A stretch of 64,000 nucleotides of DNA, taken from positions 1,294,976 to 1,358,975 of the forward strand of contig NZ_JABEPQ010000001.1 in NCBI RefSeq assembly GCF_013041615.1, given 5' to 3'. The notes below the pieces were generated by a model, which worked only from the letters and a program-made list of their open reading frames with translations, did no database searches and was not told the DNA's origin. The DNA is from Knoellia koreensis. GTDB lineage: Bacteria > Actinomycetota > Actinomycetes > Actinomycetales > Dermatophilaceae. Made by a program: the position numbers and the translations under genes. Shown here piece after piece: positions 45,475 through 54,562 of this stretch. The first letter of the stretch is position 1. Each line of letters opens with the position of its first letter.

Positions 45475-46911
45475 ATGAGCACCGAGCCCACCCCGCAGAG
45501 CCAGACCAGCGTCTTTCGGCGCAAGCCGGTCGAGCAGATCGTCGAGGGGGTGGGTGAGCAGGGCGGCGGACTGAGCCGTCACCTCGGCCTGTGGCAGCTC
45601 ACCGCGATCGGCGTGGGCGGCATCATCGGTGCGGGCATCTTCTCCCTCGCGGGTAGCGTCGCGAGCGGCGGCGAGGGCGGCAAGGGGGTCGGGCCAGCCG
45701 TCGTCTTCTCCTTCCTCGTGGCCGGAATCGCCTCTGCCGCAGCGGCTTTCAGCTATGCCGAGTTCGCGGGCATGATCCCCAAGGCGGGGTCGGCCTACAC
45801 CTACGGGTATGCCGTGCTCGGCGAGCTCGTCGGGTGGTTCATCGGGTGGGACCTGCTGCTGGAGTACATCGCCATCGTCGCCGTCGTAGCCATCGGCATC
45901 TCGGGCTACTTCGGGTTCCTGCTCGAGCAGTTCGGCATCAACCTGCCCACGTGGATGCTGGGGGCGCCCGGCAGCGGCGAAGGCCACCGGATCGACCTCT
46001 TCGCCGCGCTGCTGTGCCTGCTCATCGCCTACCTGCTCACCCTCGGCATCAAGAACGCCGCCCGCGTCGAGACGTTCGTCGTGGCGATCAAGGTGGCCGT
46101 GGTGCTGCTCGTGATCGTCGTGGGCTTCTTCCACATCAAGACCGACAACTTCACGCCGTTCTCCCCGGCCGGCTTCGGCGGTGTCATGACGGGTGCGGCG
46201 ACGGTCTTCTTCGCGGTCTTCGGCTACGACGCGATGTCCACCGCGGCCGAGGAGAGCAAGGACGCACAGCGCCACATGCCCAAGGCGATCCTCTACTCGC
46301 TCGCGATCTCGATGGTGCTCTACGTGCTGGCCTGCCTCACCCTCGTCGGCATCCAGAACTACACGAAGATCGACCCGGAGTCGGGCTTCTCCAGCGCATT
46401 CGCCAGCGTCGGCCTCGACAGCATCGGCACCATCATCGCCGTCGGCGCGATCGTCGGAATCCTGACCGTGATGTTCACCTTCATGCTCGGCGTGACCCGC
46501 GTGTGGTTCGCGATGAGCCGCGACGGGCTGCTGCCGCAGTGGTTCGCCAAGACCCACCCGACGCGACACGTGCCGACCCGCGTCACCTGGCTCGCCGGCA
46601 TACTCTCGGCTCTCATCGCGGGGTTCATGCCCATCGCCGAGGCGGCGGAGCTCACCAACATCGGGATCCTCCTGGCCTTCGTGGTGGTGTGCGTCGCGGT
46701 GATCCGGTTGCGCTACACGCGGCCCGACCTGCCCCGCACGTTCAGGACGCCGGGTATGCCGTTCGTGCCGGCCATCGGCGTCATCTTCAGCCTGTGGCTG
46801 GTCACCTTCCTGGACTGGCTGACCTGGGTGCGGTTCGGCCTGTGGTTCCTGATTGGCCTGGCCGTCTACTTCGCCTACTCGCGCCGCCACAGCCTCCTGC
46901 ACCCCCGCTGA
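45475..46911 (+). CDS. APC family amino acid permease (cationic amino acid transporter-like)
   Basis: 478-residue transporter with about twelve transmembrane helices. The consensus entry IGVGGIIGAGIFSLAG (about 41-56), the AFSYAEFAGMIPKAGSAYTYGY block and FFAVFGYDAMSTAAEESKDAQRHMP are typical of the CAT/YfnA group. Substrate likely a basic or neutral amino acid. Start ATG 45475. It is divergent from cimA. A family E repeat follows the stop codon. Confidence 0.88.
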   Translation: MSTEPTPQSQTSVFRRKPVEQIVEGVGEQGGGLSRHLGLWQLTAIGVGGIIGAGIFSLAGSVASGGEGGKGVGPAVVFSFLVAGIASAAAAFSYAEFAGMIPKAGSAYTYGYAVLGELVGWFIGWDLLLEYIAIVAVVAIGISGYFGFLLEQFGINLPTWMLGAPGSGEGHRIDLFAALLCLLIAYLLTLGIKNAARVETFVVAIKVAVVLLVIVVGFFHIKTDNFTPFSPAGFGGVMTGAATVFFAVFGYDAMSTAAEESKDAQRHMPKAILYSLAISMVLYVLACLTLVGIQNYTKIDPESGFSSAFASVGLDSIGTIIAVGAIVGILTVMFTFMLGVTRVWFAMSRDGLLPQWFAKTHPTRHVPTRVTWLAGILSALIAGFMPIAEAAELTNIGILLAFVVVCVAVIRLRYTRPDLPRTFRTPGMPFVPAIGVIFSLWLVTFLDWLTWVRFGLWFLIGLAVYFAYSRRHSLLHPR

Positions 46912-46948
46912 CCCACCCCGCCGCGCGGTCCTGCCGCCGGTTCTCCCC

Positions 46949-47017
46949 CGAACTTTGGGTCAAAGTTCGCGGCTGACGGGAAGGTTCCAGGCACTGGCCA
47001 ACTTTGGGCCAAAGTTC
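46949..47017. repeat. Family E element, copy 3
   Basis: CGAACTTTGGGTCAAAGTTCGCGG at 46949-46972 and AACTTTGGGCCAAAGTTC at 47000-47017 flank GGAAGGTTCC (46979-46988). It fills the gap between the convergent permease and AbiEi/DUF559-like gene, and its last bases form that gene's stop codon (47016-47018). Confidence 0.87.
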
Positions 47018-47945
47018 AGTGGGCTGCTGACCGGGCCGCGGCTTGCCGGATCATCCTCGCCACGCGTTCCGGGTCCTTGAGGTCGGCCCAGGTCAGCCGC
47101 ACCACCTCATACCCCGCAGCGCGGAGTCGGTCCTCACGCTGCTTCTCGGCGGCCAAGGCTTCCCGCCCGTCCGCGCCGCTGTACTTCACCAGTCCGTCGA
47201 ACTCGACCACGACACGCTCGCCAACCAGGAAGTCCACCCGCCCGATGAGGCCCATGCTGTCTGCAAGGTTCACCTGGGTTCGGAAGGCGAGGCCCAGCCC
47301 CGACAACAGCATTCTGGTCAGGCTCTCTCCGGGAGACTCGCAGGACCGGTCGGCCATCCCGAAAACTGCCGCCACCCGGGCCCGCTGGCGTGGGCCCAGG
47401 CCCGCCCGGTCAGCGGCCGCCGTCAGCTCAGCATCGCTGACCAAGCCCCCATGCAGAGCGGCATCCACTGCGACGAGCCCGCCGGCCACCGACCTGGCTG
47501 CCACCTGGACGACCGCCAGTGCCGCCGACACGACCCTGATCCCACCCACCACCTGGCACGGTTCATCCTCTGGGAGCGGGTGCACTTCGAGCCCGGTGCT
47601 CCGGGCTCGACGCGTGACCCTGCCGCAGACGTCGACCGAGGTGGTGTCGACCCCGTGAAGGGGCAGGCCATGGACAGCGAGCCCGGCGTGGTGCGAGGCC
47701 CAGCTCCGGACCGGACGAGCCAGGACTGCCGCTCGAACAGTCAGGAGATAGCGCAGATCCGCGGTGGCGCACTCAAGCGCCTGTGGCAGCGCATAGCCCC
47801 CATGGCACAGACGCACCAGATGGCCTTTCCTGGCCAGCCGATGAAGGTCCTGGTTGCTCAGCCCGAACTGGTGCGCCTGTGTCGAGCTGAACACACCGCA
47901 CTGCGCGCTGGCGAGCAGAATCAAAGCCACGTCGAGAACCACCAT
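47016..47945 (-). CDS. AbiEi-like antitoxin domain fused to DUF559-type nuclease-like domain
   Basis: 309-residue protein. The N-terminal 60 residues (GVFSSTQAHQFGLSNQDLHRLARKG then GGYALP) match the winged helix of AbiEi-type antitoxins. The C-terminal 100 residues carry a restriction-endonuclease-like fold: a Glu in SPGESLTRMLL, RVDFL, and VVEFDGLVKYSG, followed by EKQREDRLRAAGYEVVRLTW (DUF559/Vsr-like). Such fusions are abundant in actinobacteria and suspected to act in defence, but no partner toxin lies next to it. Its TGA stop lies in a family E repeat. Confidence 0.75.
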   Translation of the reverse strand: MVVLDVALILLASAQCGVFSSTQAHQFGLSNQDLHRLARKGHLVRLCHGGYALPQALECATADLRYLLTVRAAVLARPVRSWASHHAGLAVHGLPLHGVDTTSVDVCGRVTRRARSTGLEVHPLPEDEPCQVVGGIRVVSAALAVVQVAARSVAGGLVAVDAALHGGLVSDAELTAAADRAGLGPRQRARVAAVFGMADRSCESPGESLTRMLLSGLGLAFRTQVNLADSMGLIGRVDFLVGERVVVEFDGLVKYSGADGREALAAEKQREDRLRAAGYEVVRLTWADLKDPERVARMIRQAAARSAAH

Positions 47946-48047
47946 GGCCCGAGCGTGACCGGAGCGCGGGCTCCCGCGGAAGCACGCGGCATACCGGCTG
48001 TGGACAACTCACTCGGGCGAACTCGCCTGTGGACGACGCCACCCGCG

Positions 48048-48119
48048 AACTTTGGCCCAAAGTCACCTCAGGCTCGGAACGTTCCGAGCACTGGCGAATT
48101 TTGGCCCAAAGTTCGCCAG
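48048..48119. repeat. Family E element, copy 4
   Basis: CGAACTTTGGCCCAAAGTCACC and GCGAATTTTGGCCCAAAGTTCGCC flank CGGAACGTTCCG (48077-48088). Located between the AbiEi-like gene and ilvE (stop 48158). A GCGGCATACC word precedes it at 47988. Confidence 0.85.
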
Positions 48120-48157
48120 CCACCGGCCAACATCAGCGCTCAGGCCGGACGAGCGCG

Positions 48158-49267
48158 TCAGACGAGGCGGGTGAGCCAGCCGCGGGTGTCGTCGGCGCGG
48201 CCGTACTGGAGGTCGAGCAGCCGCTGGCGGATCGCCCGCGTCACCTCGCCGCCGCCCTCACCGGCGGTCGACGGCGCGGACCCACCGGCCCACACGAGCT
48301 CGCCGACCGGCGTGATCACCGCGGCCGTCCCGCACGCGAAGACCTCGCGCACCTCACCCGACGACACCCCGTCGATCCACTCGGCCACCGGGATCGCGCG
48401 CTCCTCCGGCGTCAGCCCGAAGTCCTTGGCCAGCTCGAGCACCGAGTCGCGCGTGACGCCCTCGAGGATCGAGCCGGTCAGTGCGGGCGTCACCAGCTTG
48501 TCGTCGCGCGTGACGAAGAACAGGTTCATGCCGCCGAGCTCCTCGATGTTGGTCTCGGTCTCGGCGTCGAGGAAGACGGCCTGGTCGCAGCCCTGCTCGA
48601 TGCCCTCGAGCTGCCCGGCGAGCGACGACGCGTAGTTGCCGCCGCACTTGGCCGCACCGGTCCCGTGGCGACCCGCGCGCGACACGTCCTTGCTGAGCCA
48701 CAGCCGGATCGGCTTGAGCCCACCGGTGAAGTACGCCCCCGCGGGCGACGCGATGACCGAGTAGGTCACCTCCGCCGCGGGCCGCACCCCGAGGAAGGCC
48801 TCGGACGCGTACATGAACGGTCGCAGGTAGAGGCTCTTCTCGCTGCCGTCGTAGGGCGGCACCCAGGCGTGGTCGACCTCGAGCAGCGCGCGCAGCGACC
48901 CGAGGAAGTCCTCCTCGGGCAGCTCGGGCAGCGTCATCCGACGGGCCGAGCGCGCCATCCGCGCGGCGTTCGCCTCGGGGCGGAACGTCCAGATCGACCC
49001 GTCCTCGTGCCGATACGCCTTCATGCCCTCGAAGATCTCCTGGGCATAGTGCAGCACCGCCGCCGACGGCATCAGCGTGATGGGCCCGTATGCCGTGACC
49101 TTGCCCTCGGTCCACCCCTCACCTTTGCGCCACGTCGCCGTGACCATGTGGTCGGTGAAGTGGGTGCCGAAGCCCGGGTTGGCCAGTACCGCCTCGCGCT
49201 CCGCGTCCGGCCGCACGTCGGCGCGGCGGTCGACCTCGAAGGTCAGCGGGGCGGTGGTCTGGCTCAT
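48158..49267 (-). CDS. ilvE: Branched-chain amino acid aminotransferase
   Basis: 369-residue fold-type IV PLP enzyme for the last step of Val, Leu and Ile synthesis. The PLP Lys is in GTGAAKCGGNYASSLAG. Other motifs are GLKAYRH-like FEGMKAYRHEDG, YLRPFMYA and LPRKDAE-like FLDAETETNIEELGGMN. Full length. Start ATG 49265-49267 (MSQTTAPLTF), GGAGG upstream. It follows leuB on the same strand with a 101-base gap and may share its transcript. Confidence 0.95.
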   Translation of the reverse strand: MSQTTAPLTFEVDRRADVRPDAEREAVLANPGFGTHFTDHMVTATWRKGEGWTEGKVTAYGPITLMPSAAVLHYAQEIFEGMKAYRHEDGSIWTFRPEANAARMARSARRMTLPELPEEDFLGSLRALLEVDHAWVPPYDGSEKSLYLRPFMYASEAFLGVRPAAEVTYSVIASPAGAYFTGGLKPIRLWLSKDVSRAGRHGTGAAKCGGNYASSLAGQLEGIEQGCDQAVFLDAETETNIEELGGMNLFFVTRDDKLVTPALTGSILEGVTRDSVLELAKDFGLTPEERAIPVAEWIDGVSSGEVREVFACGTAAVITPVGELVWAGGSAPSTAGEGGGEVTRAIRQRLLDLQYGRADDTRGWLTRLV

Positions 49268-49368
49268 GGATCCTCCTGGCAGTGGAGCACGCGACGGTGC
49301 GAGTTCTCCTGCCGAGGTTACCTGCCCGACCAGGCGCGTCGGGCAGGAGTGGCGAGCGCCGCCGGGGA

Positions 49369-50466
49369 TTAGAGCCGGCTCGCGATCGCGTCACCGATCG
49401 CGGCCGTGGTGCGTACCGCGTCGCCGCGCTCTGCGAGGTCGGCGGCGACGGCCGCCTCGACCCGCGCGGCATCCTCGTCGCGCCCCAGGTGGGCGAGCAG
49501 CATGGCGACTGACAGGACGGTGGCGGTGGGGTCGGCCTTGCCCTGGCCGGCGATGTCGGGCGCGGAACCGTGCACGGGCTCGAACATGCTCGGGGTCGTG
49601 CGGGCGGGGTTGATGTTGCCGCTGGCCGCGAGCCCGATACCGCCGGCGATGGCGGCGGCGATGTCGGTGATGATGTCGCCGAAGAGGTTGTCGGTGACGA
49701 TGACGTCGAAGCGTCCCGGGTCGGTGGCGAGGAAGATCGTGGCCGCGTCGACGTGCTGGTACGCCGTCTCGACGTCCGGGAACTCCTGGCCCACCTCCTC
49801 GACGGTACGCCGCCAGAGGTGGCCGGCGTGCGTGAGGACGTTGTGCTTGTGCACGAGGGTGAGGTGCTTGCTTGGCCGCGCCTGTGCGCGCTCGAAGGCG
49901 TCGCGCACGACGCGCTCGACACCGAACCGGGTGTTGACGCTGACCTCGGTGGCGATCTCGTTCGGGGTGCCGGTGCGCAGCGAGCCGCCGTTGCCGACAT
50001 AGGGACCCTCGGTGCCCTCACGGACGACGACGAAGTCGATGCCGTCGGGGGCCACGCGGTCGACGGCCAGCGGGCTGGCGACACCCGGAAAGAGCTTGGC
50101 CGGGCGCAGGTTGACGTAGTGGTCGAGCGCGAACCGCAGCGGCAGCAGGACCCCGCGCTCGAGGACGCCGCTCGGCACCGTCGGGTCGCCGATGGCGCCG
50201 AGCAGGATGACGTCCTGGTCGCGCAGCTCCGACAGGACCGAGTCGGGCAGGGTCTCGCCGGTGGCGTGCCAGCGCTTGGCGCCGAGGTCGTACTCGGTGG
50301 TGTTGACCTTCGGGCCGCTGCCGGCCGTCGCCGCCTCGAGCACCTTCAGACCCTCAGCGACGACCTCCGGACCGATGCCGTCGCCGCCGATGACGGCGAG
50401 GTTGACGGTGTCCGCGGTCTGCGCCGCGGTGGTCTCGGGTGCGGTCGTGGCGGGGTCTGCGGTCAT
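49369..50466 (-). CDS. leuB: 3-isopropylmalate dehydrogenase
   Basis: 365-residue NAD-dependent oxidative decarboxylase producing 2-oxoisocaproate. Seen: [16 protein letters not shown] near 27-42, substrate Arg residues in [18 protein letters not shown], and the NAD site [17 protein letters not shown]. It begins with an N-terminal Thr/Ala-rich extension of about 20 residues. Start ATG 50464-50466. A hairpin (50515-50555) lies upstream. Confidence 0.95.
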   Translation of the reverse strand: MTADPATTAPETTAAQTADTVNLAVIGGDGIGPEVVAEGLKVLEAATAGSGPKVNTTEYDLGAKRWHATGETLPDSVLSELRDQDVILLGAIGDPTVPSGVLERGVLLPLRFALDHYVNLRPAKLFPGVASPLAVDRVAPDGIDFVVVREGTEGPYVGNGGSLRTGTPNEIATEVSVNTRFGVERVVRDAFERAQARPSKHLTLVHKHNVLTHAGHLWRRTVEEVGQEFPDVETAYQHVDAATIFLATDPGRFDVIVTDNLFGDIITDIAAAIAGGIGLAASGNINPARTTPSMFEPVHGSAPDIAGQGKADPTATVLSVAMLLAHLGRDEDAARVEAAVAADLAERGDAVRTTAAIGDAIASRL

Positions 50467-50514
50467 GGTTTCAGCCTAGGGACAGTCTTGCGATCTGGGA
50501 CCGATGTCTCGAAT

Positions 50515-50555
50515 GACGAACGGCCCCGGCGATGACTCGCCTGGGGCCGTTCGTC
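50515..50555. terminator. Hairpin GACGAACGGCCCC / GGGGCCGTTCGTC upstream of leuB
   Basis: Thirteen-base perfect arms around a 15-base loop. It ends the transcript of the small gene at 50592-50672, or acts in the leuB leader. I see no branched-chain leader peptide here. Confidence 0.65.
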
Positions 50556-50591
50556 GTGGCGACCATGGTGGCGGTCGCCGGGTCGGTGCAC

Positions 50592-50672
50592 TCAGTCGTC
50601 GGAGTGACCCTGCTCGCGCAGGTCCATCGACTCCTGCAGTGCCTGACGTGCCTTCTTGGCCTCTTCGCTCAT
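50592..50672 (-). CDS. 26-residue small protein MSEEAKKARQALQESMDLREQGHSDD
   Basis: A tiny open frame with a good start: AAGGA 11 bases before ATG 50670-50672. The product is a highly charged, probably helical peptide beginning MSEEAKKARQALQES. Codons follow the local GC-rich usage, and a hairpin follows the stop. It has no recognisable family. It could be a real small protein or a leader-type peptide. Evidence is limited to start quality and composition. Confidence 0.45.
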   Translation of the reverse strand: MSEEAKKARQALQESMDLREQGHSDD

Positions 50673-50931
50673 GTCTTCTCAGTCCTTCGTGGATCTCCCT
50701 GTGTCACAACAGGGTTCGAGTTCGATTGGGTTCCTCAGGGCCACACCCAGAGACCATGCTGTGGATCTGGGGGCCACTGTCAGCCACGCAACGCGGGATC
50801 TCCGCGGCGAGGTGGCTGACTACCGGAACTCGCCGCGGCTGATAAGAATTACGACCTGCCGCTGCATGCCTTCGAGATTAGAAGGACGTCCAACTATTCG
50901 ATACCCGGTTCCCACGGTGTGAGACGCCTCT
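50673..50931. other. Gap without a supported gene
   Basis: A plus-strand open frame at 50701-50922 (74 codons, opening VSQQGSSSIGF) has atypical composition and no family match. The DNA is noticeably less GC-rich near 50830-50920. It may be decayed or foreign sequence. Confidence 0.4.
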
Positions 50932-50971
50932 GGACGTGACGGCCACCACACGGGTGGCCGTCACGTCCAGT
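50932..50971 (-). terminator. Terminator of the secreted nuclease gene
   Basis: TGGACGTGACGGCCACC and its exact reverse complement with a 6-base loop, 19 bases beyond the stop codon at 50990. Confidence 0.8.
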
Positions 50972-50989
50972 CGCGAGACGAGAGAAACC

Positions 50990-51850
50990 TCAGGAGGCGG
51001 CGCACCCGGACACGCGCACCGAGACCCGCTTGGCGTCGTGGTCGGAGTTGAAGCCGCCGACGGTCTTGCGCACGGTCACCTTCTCGATGCGGTCGTTCGC
51101 GGTCCGCACGACGCCGATCTTGTCGATGCCGTGCAGGGTGATCCGGCTGTCGCGCGCCGTGAACTTCGCCATCTCCTGGCGGTTGAAGTCGCCGCCGTAG
51201 ACGACGGTGTAGCCGCGGTTGCTGAAGTCCTTGATGAGCTCGGACTGCTTCGCGAAGTGGATGTTCCACATCTTCTTGCGCCACTCGTCGGCCTTGTTGT
51301 AGCGGCCGTTCCAGGCGCCGGAGACCATGTGGGTGTTCATGAAGATCGTGGTCTGGCGGGACTGCTTGTTGTAGGCCTTGACCCACGTGACGTAGCGGTG
51401 CGGCGAGACCGTGGCCATCCCGCTGTGCATCTTCTTGACGCCGGTGTCGCGCACGACCCACGGCGAGTCACCGCCCACGCGGATCGAGATCGGGATGGCG
51501 TAGCCGGTCTGGTAGTGCTTCCACTGGCCGTTGCCACCCGTGCTGTTCTCGGCCCGGACGATGTTCTTGTAGTAGTCCGGCTGGATCTCCTGCCACATGA
51601 TCACGTCGGCGCCGAGCTTGGCGGCCTTGTCGACGTCGGCGCGCACCTTGGCGGCGCTCATCTTCGGGTTGGACTTGACGTTGAGGCTGACGACCCGCAT
51701 CGGGTCGACCGTGCGCTTGCACGACGTCGTGGTGGCCTGCGCGGCCTGGGTGCCGGTCCCGGCGTTGGCCCCCGAGAGCCCGACCCCCGTGGCGACCGAG
51801 GCGGCCAGTGCGGTTCCTGCCACCGCGGTGGCAATGAGCTTGGTACGCAT
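50990..51850 (-). CDS. Secreted endonuclease/exonuclease/phosphatase-fold protein
   Basis: 286-residue exported protein. Signal peptide at 1-30 (MRTKLIATAVAGTALAAS, cleavage near ANAGTG). The mature part has EEP-superfamily motifs: VVSLNVKSNP, the Glu in IMWQEIQPDY, FMNTHMVSG, VVYGGDFNRQE and C-terminal GFNSDHDAKRV. These give a DNase I-like metal site, so it is probably a secreted nuclease or a phosphodiesterase. Start ATG 51848-51850. The 17-bp terminator follows. Confidence 0.85.
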   Translation of the reverse strand: MRTKLIATAVAGTALAASVATGVGLSGANAGTGTQAAQATTTSCKRTVDPMRVVSLNVKSNPKMSAAKVRADVDKAAKLGADVIMWQEIQPDYYKNIVRAENSTGGNGQWKHYQTGYAIPISIRVGGDSPWVVRDTGVKKMHSGMATVSPHRYVTWVKAYNKQSRQTTIFMNTHMVSGAWNGRYNKADEWRKKMWNIHFAKQSELIKDFSNRGYTVVYGGDFNRQEMAKFTARDSRITLHGIDKIGVVRTANDRIEKVTVRKTVGGFNSDHDAKRVSVRVSGCAAS

Positions 51851-51945
51851 GAGATTTCCCCTCCAGTGGGTGTGCGGATGCCACCACACTCCCCGCGCCT
51901 CGCCCTTCCGACAATGGGGAGCACTCCCCTCCAACGCCCAGACGC

Positions 51946-51988
51946 ACGTATGCCGCGCGGCCCACGAAGGGGGCCACGCGGCATACGT
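51946..51988. terminator. Inverted pair of GTATGCC words downstream of serA
   Basis: ACGTATGCCGCGCGGCCC and GGGCCACGCGGCATACGT arms with a short AC-GAAGG loop, 28 bases beyond the serA stop codon. It is analogous to the palindrome at 37884-37920. Confidence 0.7.
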
Positions 51989-52015
51989 GGTGGTCCAGGT
52001 CGGTTGCGCCGCGCC

Positions 52016-53602
52016 TCAGTCGGCGAGGTCGACCACGCTGACCTCGGCGCCGACCTCGGCCACGACGGCCGTGAGGACGTCGGCCGGGATGCGCGTGTCG
52101 ACGGTGAGCGCCACGAGTGCCTCACCGCCCTGCTCCTTACGGGCGACCTGCATGCCGGCGATGTTGATCTGGGCGTCACCGAGCAGGCGGCCGACGGTGC
52201 CGACGACACCGGGACGGTCGGCGTAGGTGAAGAACGCGAGGTGGTCGGCCAGCGGCACCTCGAGGTCGAAACCGTTGACACCCACGATCTTCTCGACCAT
52301 CCGCGGGCCGGTCAGCGTGCCCGCCACAGACACGACCGAGCCGTCGGCGAGGGTGCCGCGCAGGGTCGTGACGTTGCGGAAGTCCTGGGTGGCGGGGTCG
52401 GTGAGCAGCCGCACCTCGCAGCCGCGCTGCTCGGCGAGCAGCGGGGCGTTGACGTAGGTCACCGGGTCCTCGGTCACATCGGTGAACAGGCCCTTGAGCG
52501 CCGACAGCTTCCACACCGACACGTCGTGCTCGGTGATCTCGCCCTGGACGTCGACGTCGAGCTGCACCGGCACCGAGCCGGCGAGGGCGGTGAAGATGCG
52601 ACCGAGCTTCTCCACCAAGGCAATTCCCGGGCGGACCTCCTCGGGCACGTTGCCACCGTCGACGTTGACCGCGTCGGGGACGAGGTCGCCACCGAGGGCG
52701 AGCCGCACCGACTTGGCGACGGCGACGCCGGCCTTCTCCTGGGCCTCGTCGGTGGAGGCACCGAGGTGGGGCGTGACGACGACGGACTCGTGCTCGAACA
52801 GCGGGCTCTCGGTCGTGGGCTCGCTGGCGAAGACGTCGATGCCGGCGCCGGCGACGCGTCCCTCGCGCAGCGCCTCGGCGAGGGCCTCCTCGTCGACGAT
52901 GCCACCGCGGGCGGCGTTGATGATGCGCACGGTCGGCTTGACCTTGGTCAGCGCCTCCTTGCCGATGAGGCCGAGGGTCTCGGGGCTCTTGGGCAGGTGG
53001 ATCGTGATGAAGTCGGACTGCTCGAGCAGCTCGTCCAGCGTGACGAGCTGGGCACCGAGCTGGCCCGCGCGCTGCGCCGAGACGTAGGGGTCGTAGGCGA
53101 GGATCTCGACGCCGAAGCCCTTGAGGCGCTCCGCGACGAGCTGGCCGATGCGCCCGAACCCGACGACGCCGACCTTCTTGTCCAGCAGCTCCACGCCGGA
53201 GTACTTGCTGCGCTTCCACGCGCCGCCCTTGAGCGCCTCGTTGGCTGGCGCGATGTTGCGCGCGGTGGCCAGGAGGAGGCCGACGGCGAGCTCGGCGGCG
53301 GAGGTGATGTTCGAGGTCGGGGCGTTGACGACCATGACGCCGGCCTGGGTGGCGGCGGGCACGTCGACGTTGTCGAGGCCGACGCCGGCCCGCGCGATGA
53401 CCTTGAGGTTCTTGGCTGCCGCGATCGCCTCGGCGTCCATCTTGGTGGCCGACCGGATCAGCACGGCGTCGACGTCGGCCAGTGCCGGCAGCAGCGCCTC
53501 GCGGGAAGCACCATCGACGTGGCGGATCTCGAAGTCGGGCCCGAGGGCGTCGATGGTGGCGGGCGAGAGCTCTTCGGCGATGAGCACGATCGGCTTGGTC
53601 AC
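52016..53602 (-). CDS. serA: D-3-phosphoglycerate dehydrogenase
   Basis: 528-residue long-type SerA for serine synthesis. Domains: substrate-binding (IARAGVGLDNVDVPAA), Rossmann NAD domain (VGVVGFGRIGQLVAERLKG; catalytic Arg in NAARGGIVDE, His in TPHLGASTDEAQ), an intervening allosteric domain, and a C-terminal ACT domain (FFTYADRPGVVGTVG) that binds serine for feedback. Start ATG 53600-53602. It is cotranscribed with nothing visible; its neighbours are divergent or far away. Confidence 0.96.
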   Translation of the reverse strand: MTKPIVLIAEELSPATIDALGPDFEIRHVDGASREALLPALADVDAVLIRSATKMDAEAIAAAKNLKVIARAGVGLDNVDVPAATQAGVMVVNAPTSNITSAAELAVGLLLATARNIAPANEALKGGAWKRSKYSGVELLDKKVGVVGFGRIGQLVAERLKGFGVEILAYDPYVSAQRAGQLGAQLVTLDELLEQSDFITIHLPKSPETLGLIGKEALTKVKPTVRIINAARGGIVDEEALAEALREGRVAGAGIDVFASEPTTESPLFEHESVVVTPHLGASTDEAQEKAGVAVAKSVRLALGGDLVPDAVNVDGGNVPEEVRPGIALVEKLGRIFTALAGSVPVQLDVDVQGEITEHDVSVWKLSALKGLFTDVTEDPVTYVNAPLLAEQRGCEVRLLTDPATQDFRNVTTLRGTLADGSVVSVAGTLTGPRMVEKIVGVNGFDLEVPLADHLAFFTYADRPGVVGTVGRLLGDAQINIAGMQVARKEQGGEALVALTVDTRIPADVLTAVVAEVGAEVSVVDLAD

Positions 53603-53783
53603 GTGGCAGTCCTTTGATGGCTCGGATGGTAGGGATGGGCACCACGCTGTGCCGCGGCCAGCATAGAGCGCGGCTCACCATGTGGACTCGCCCGCTCGCC
53701 ATGTGACACGAAGGTCACACCGCGGGGCGCCGTGGCGTGGGGCGCCGTGGGGCCGGGTATGCCGCGGGTGCACGATGAGTGCC

Positions 53784-54554
53784 ATGCGTGTTGTCGTGAC
53801 GGGAGGAGCGGGCGACCTGGGCGCCCGGGTGGTCCGCGAGCTCCAGGGCATGGGGCACGAGGCGGTGGTCGCGAGCCGTCGCACCGGCATGGACCTCGCC
53901 AGCGGCGAAGGGGTGGCAGAGGCCATCGCAGGCGCCGACGCCGTCATCCACGCCGCCAGCAACCCGACCAAGGCGCAGGCCGTCGATGTCGGCGGCACGG
54001 TGCACCTCATGGACGCCGTGCGCCGTCAGCCGGCGCCCCCGCACGTGGTCTACGTGTCGATCGTCGGGGTCGACCGCAACCCCTACCCCTACTACCGCGC
54101 CAAGGAGATGGCCGAACGGGTCATCGGACTCGGCAACACCCCGGCCACCATCGTGCGGGCCACCCAGTTCCACGTGCTGGCCGCCTACTTCGCGCGCATG
54201 GGCGCCGGCCCGATCGCCCTCAGCATCGGCGACATGACCATCCAGCCCGTCGACATCGACTGGGTCGCCACGCGCTTGGCGCAGGTCGCCACGGGTCCCA
54301 GGCCCGCGGCATACCAACACCACGCCGACCTGGCCGGCCCGGAGGTCTTCACGACCGACCAGCTGTCACGACTCATCGCCGAGCACGACGGCCGCACCCC
54401 ACCGAAGGTCGTGCGGGTACCCGCCATCGGCGGTGCCATGCGGTCGTTCGCGGAAGGTGACCTCGTGCCGACCGGTGACGTCGAGACCGGCGGACGGTCG
54501 TTCCGGGAGTGGCTCGCCGCGCAGCCGGTGCCGCTCCCCCGCGGCCGACACTGA
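53784..54554 (+). CDS. NAD(P)-binding (NmrA/SDR-like) protein
   Basis: 256-residue extended-SDR-type Rossmann protein: VVVTGGAGDLGARVVREL at 3-20, AVIHAASNPT, YVSIVGVDRNPYPYYRAKEMAE (with the Tyr-x3-Lys pair YRAKE). C-terminal TTDQLSRLIAEH. It resembles atypical NmrA/quinone-reductase-like SDRs rather than sugar epimerases. ATG 53784 is taken as start; an ATG three codons earlier is possible. Substrate unknown. A GTATGCCGCG word lies 20 bases upstream. Confidence 0.8.
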   Translation: MRVVVTGGAGDLGARVVRELQGMGHEAVVASRRTGMDLASGEGVAEAIAGADAVIHAASNPTKAQAVDVGGTVHLMDAVRRQPAPPHVVYVSIVGVDRNPYPYYRAKEMAERVIGLGNTPATIVRATQFHVLAAYFARMGAGPIALSIGDMTIQPVDIDWVATRLAQVATGPRPAAYQHHADLAGPEVFTTDQLSRLIAEHDGRTPPKVVRVPAIGGAMRSFAEGDLVPTGDVETGGRSFREWLAAQPVPLPRGRH

Positions 54555-54562
54555 GGGGCGGG

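Noticed and set aside
50467-50591. Branched-chain leader peptide before leuB
   Set aside because: A hairpin is present but the possible leader frame has no run of Leu, Val or Ile codons and no following U-run.
50701-50922. Open frame of 74 codons after the small gene
   Set aside because: No ribosome site, no recognisable domain and odd composition; kept only as a note on the gap.
50936-53617. Very long open frame (893 codons) on the plus strand opposite the secreted nuclease and serA
   Set aside because: It is the antisense shadow of real genes in GC-rich DNA: composition is Arg/Asp/His/Val-rich with no domain, while serA on the other strand has complete family motifs.
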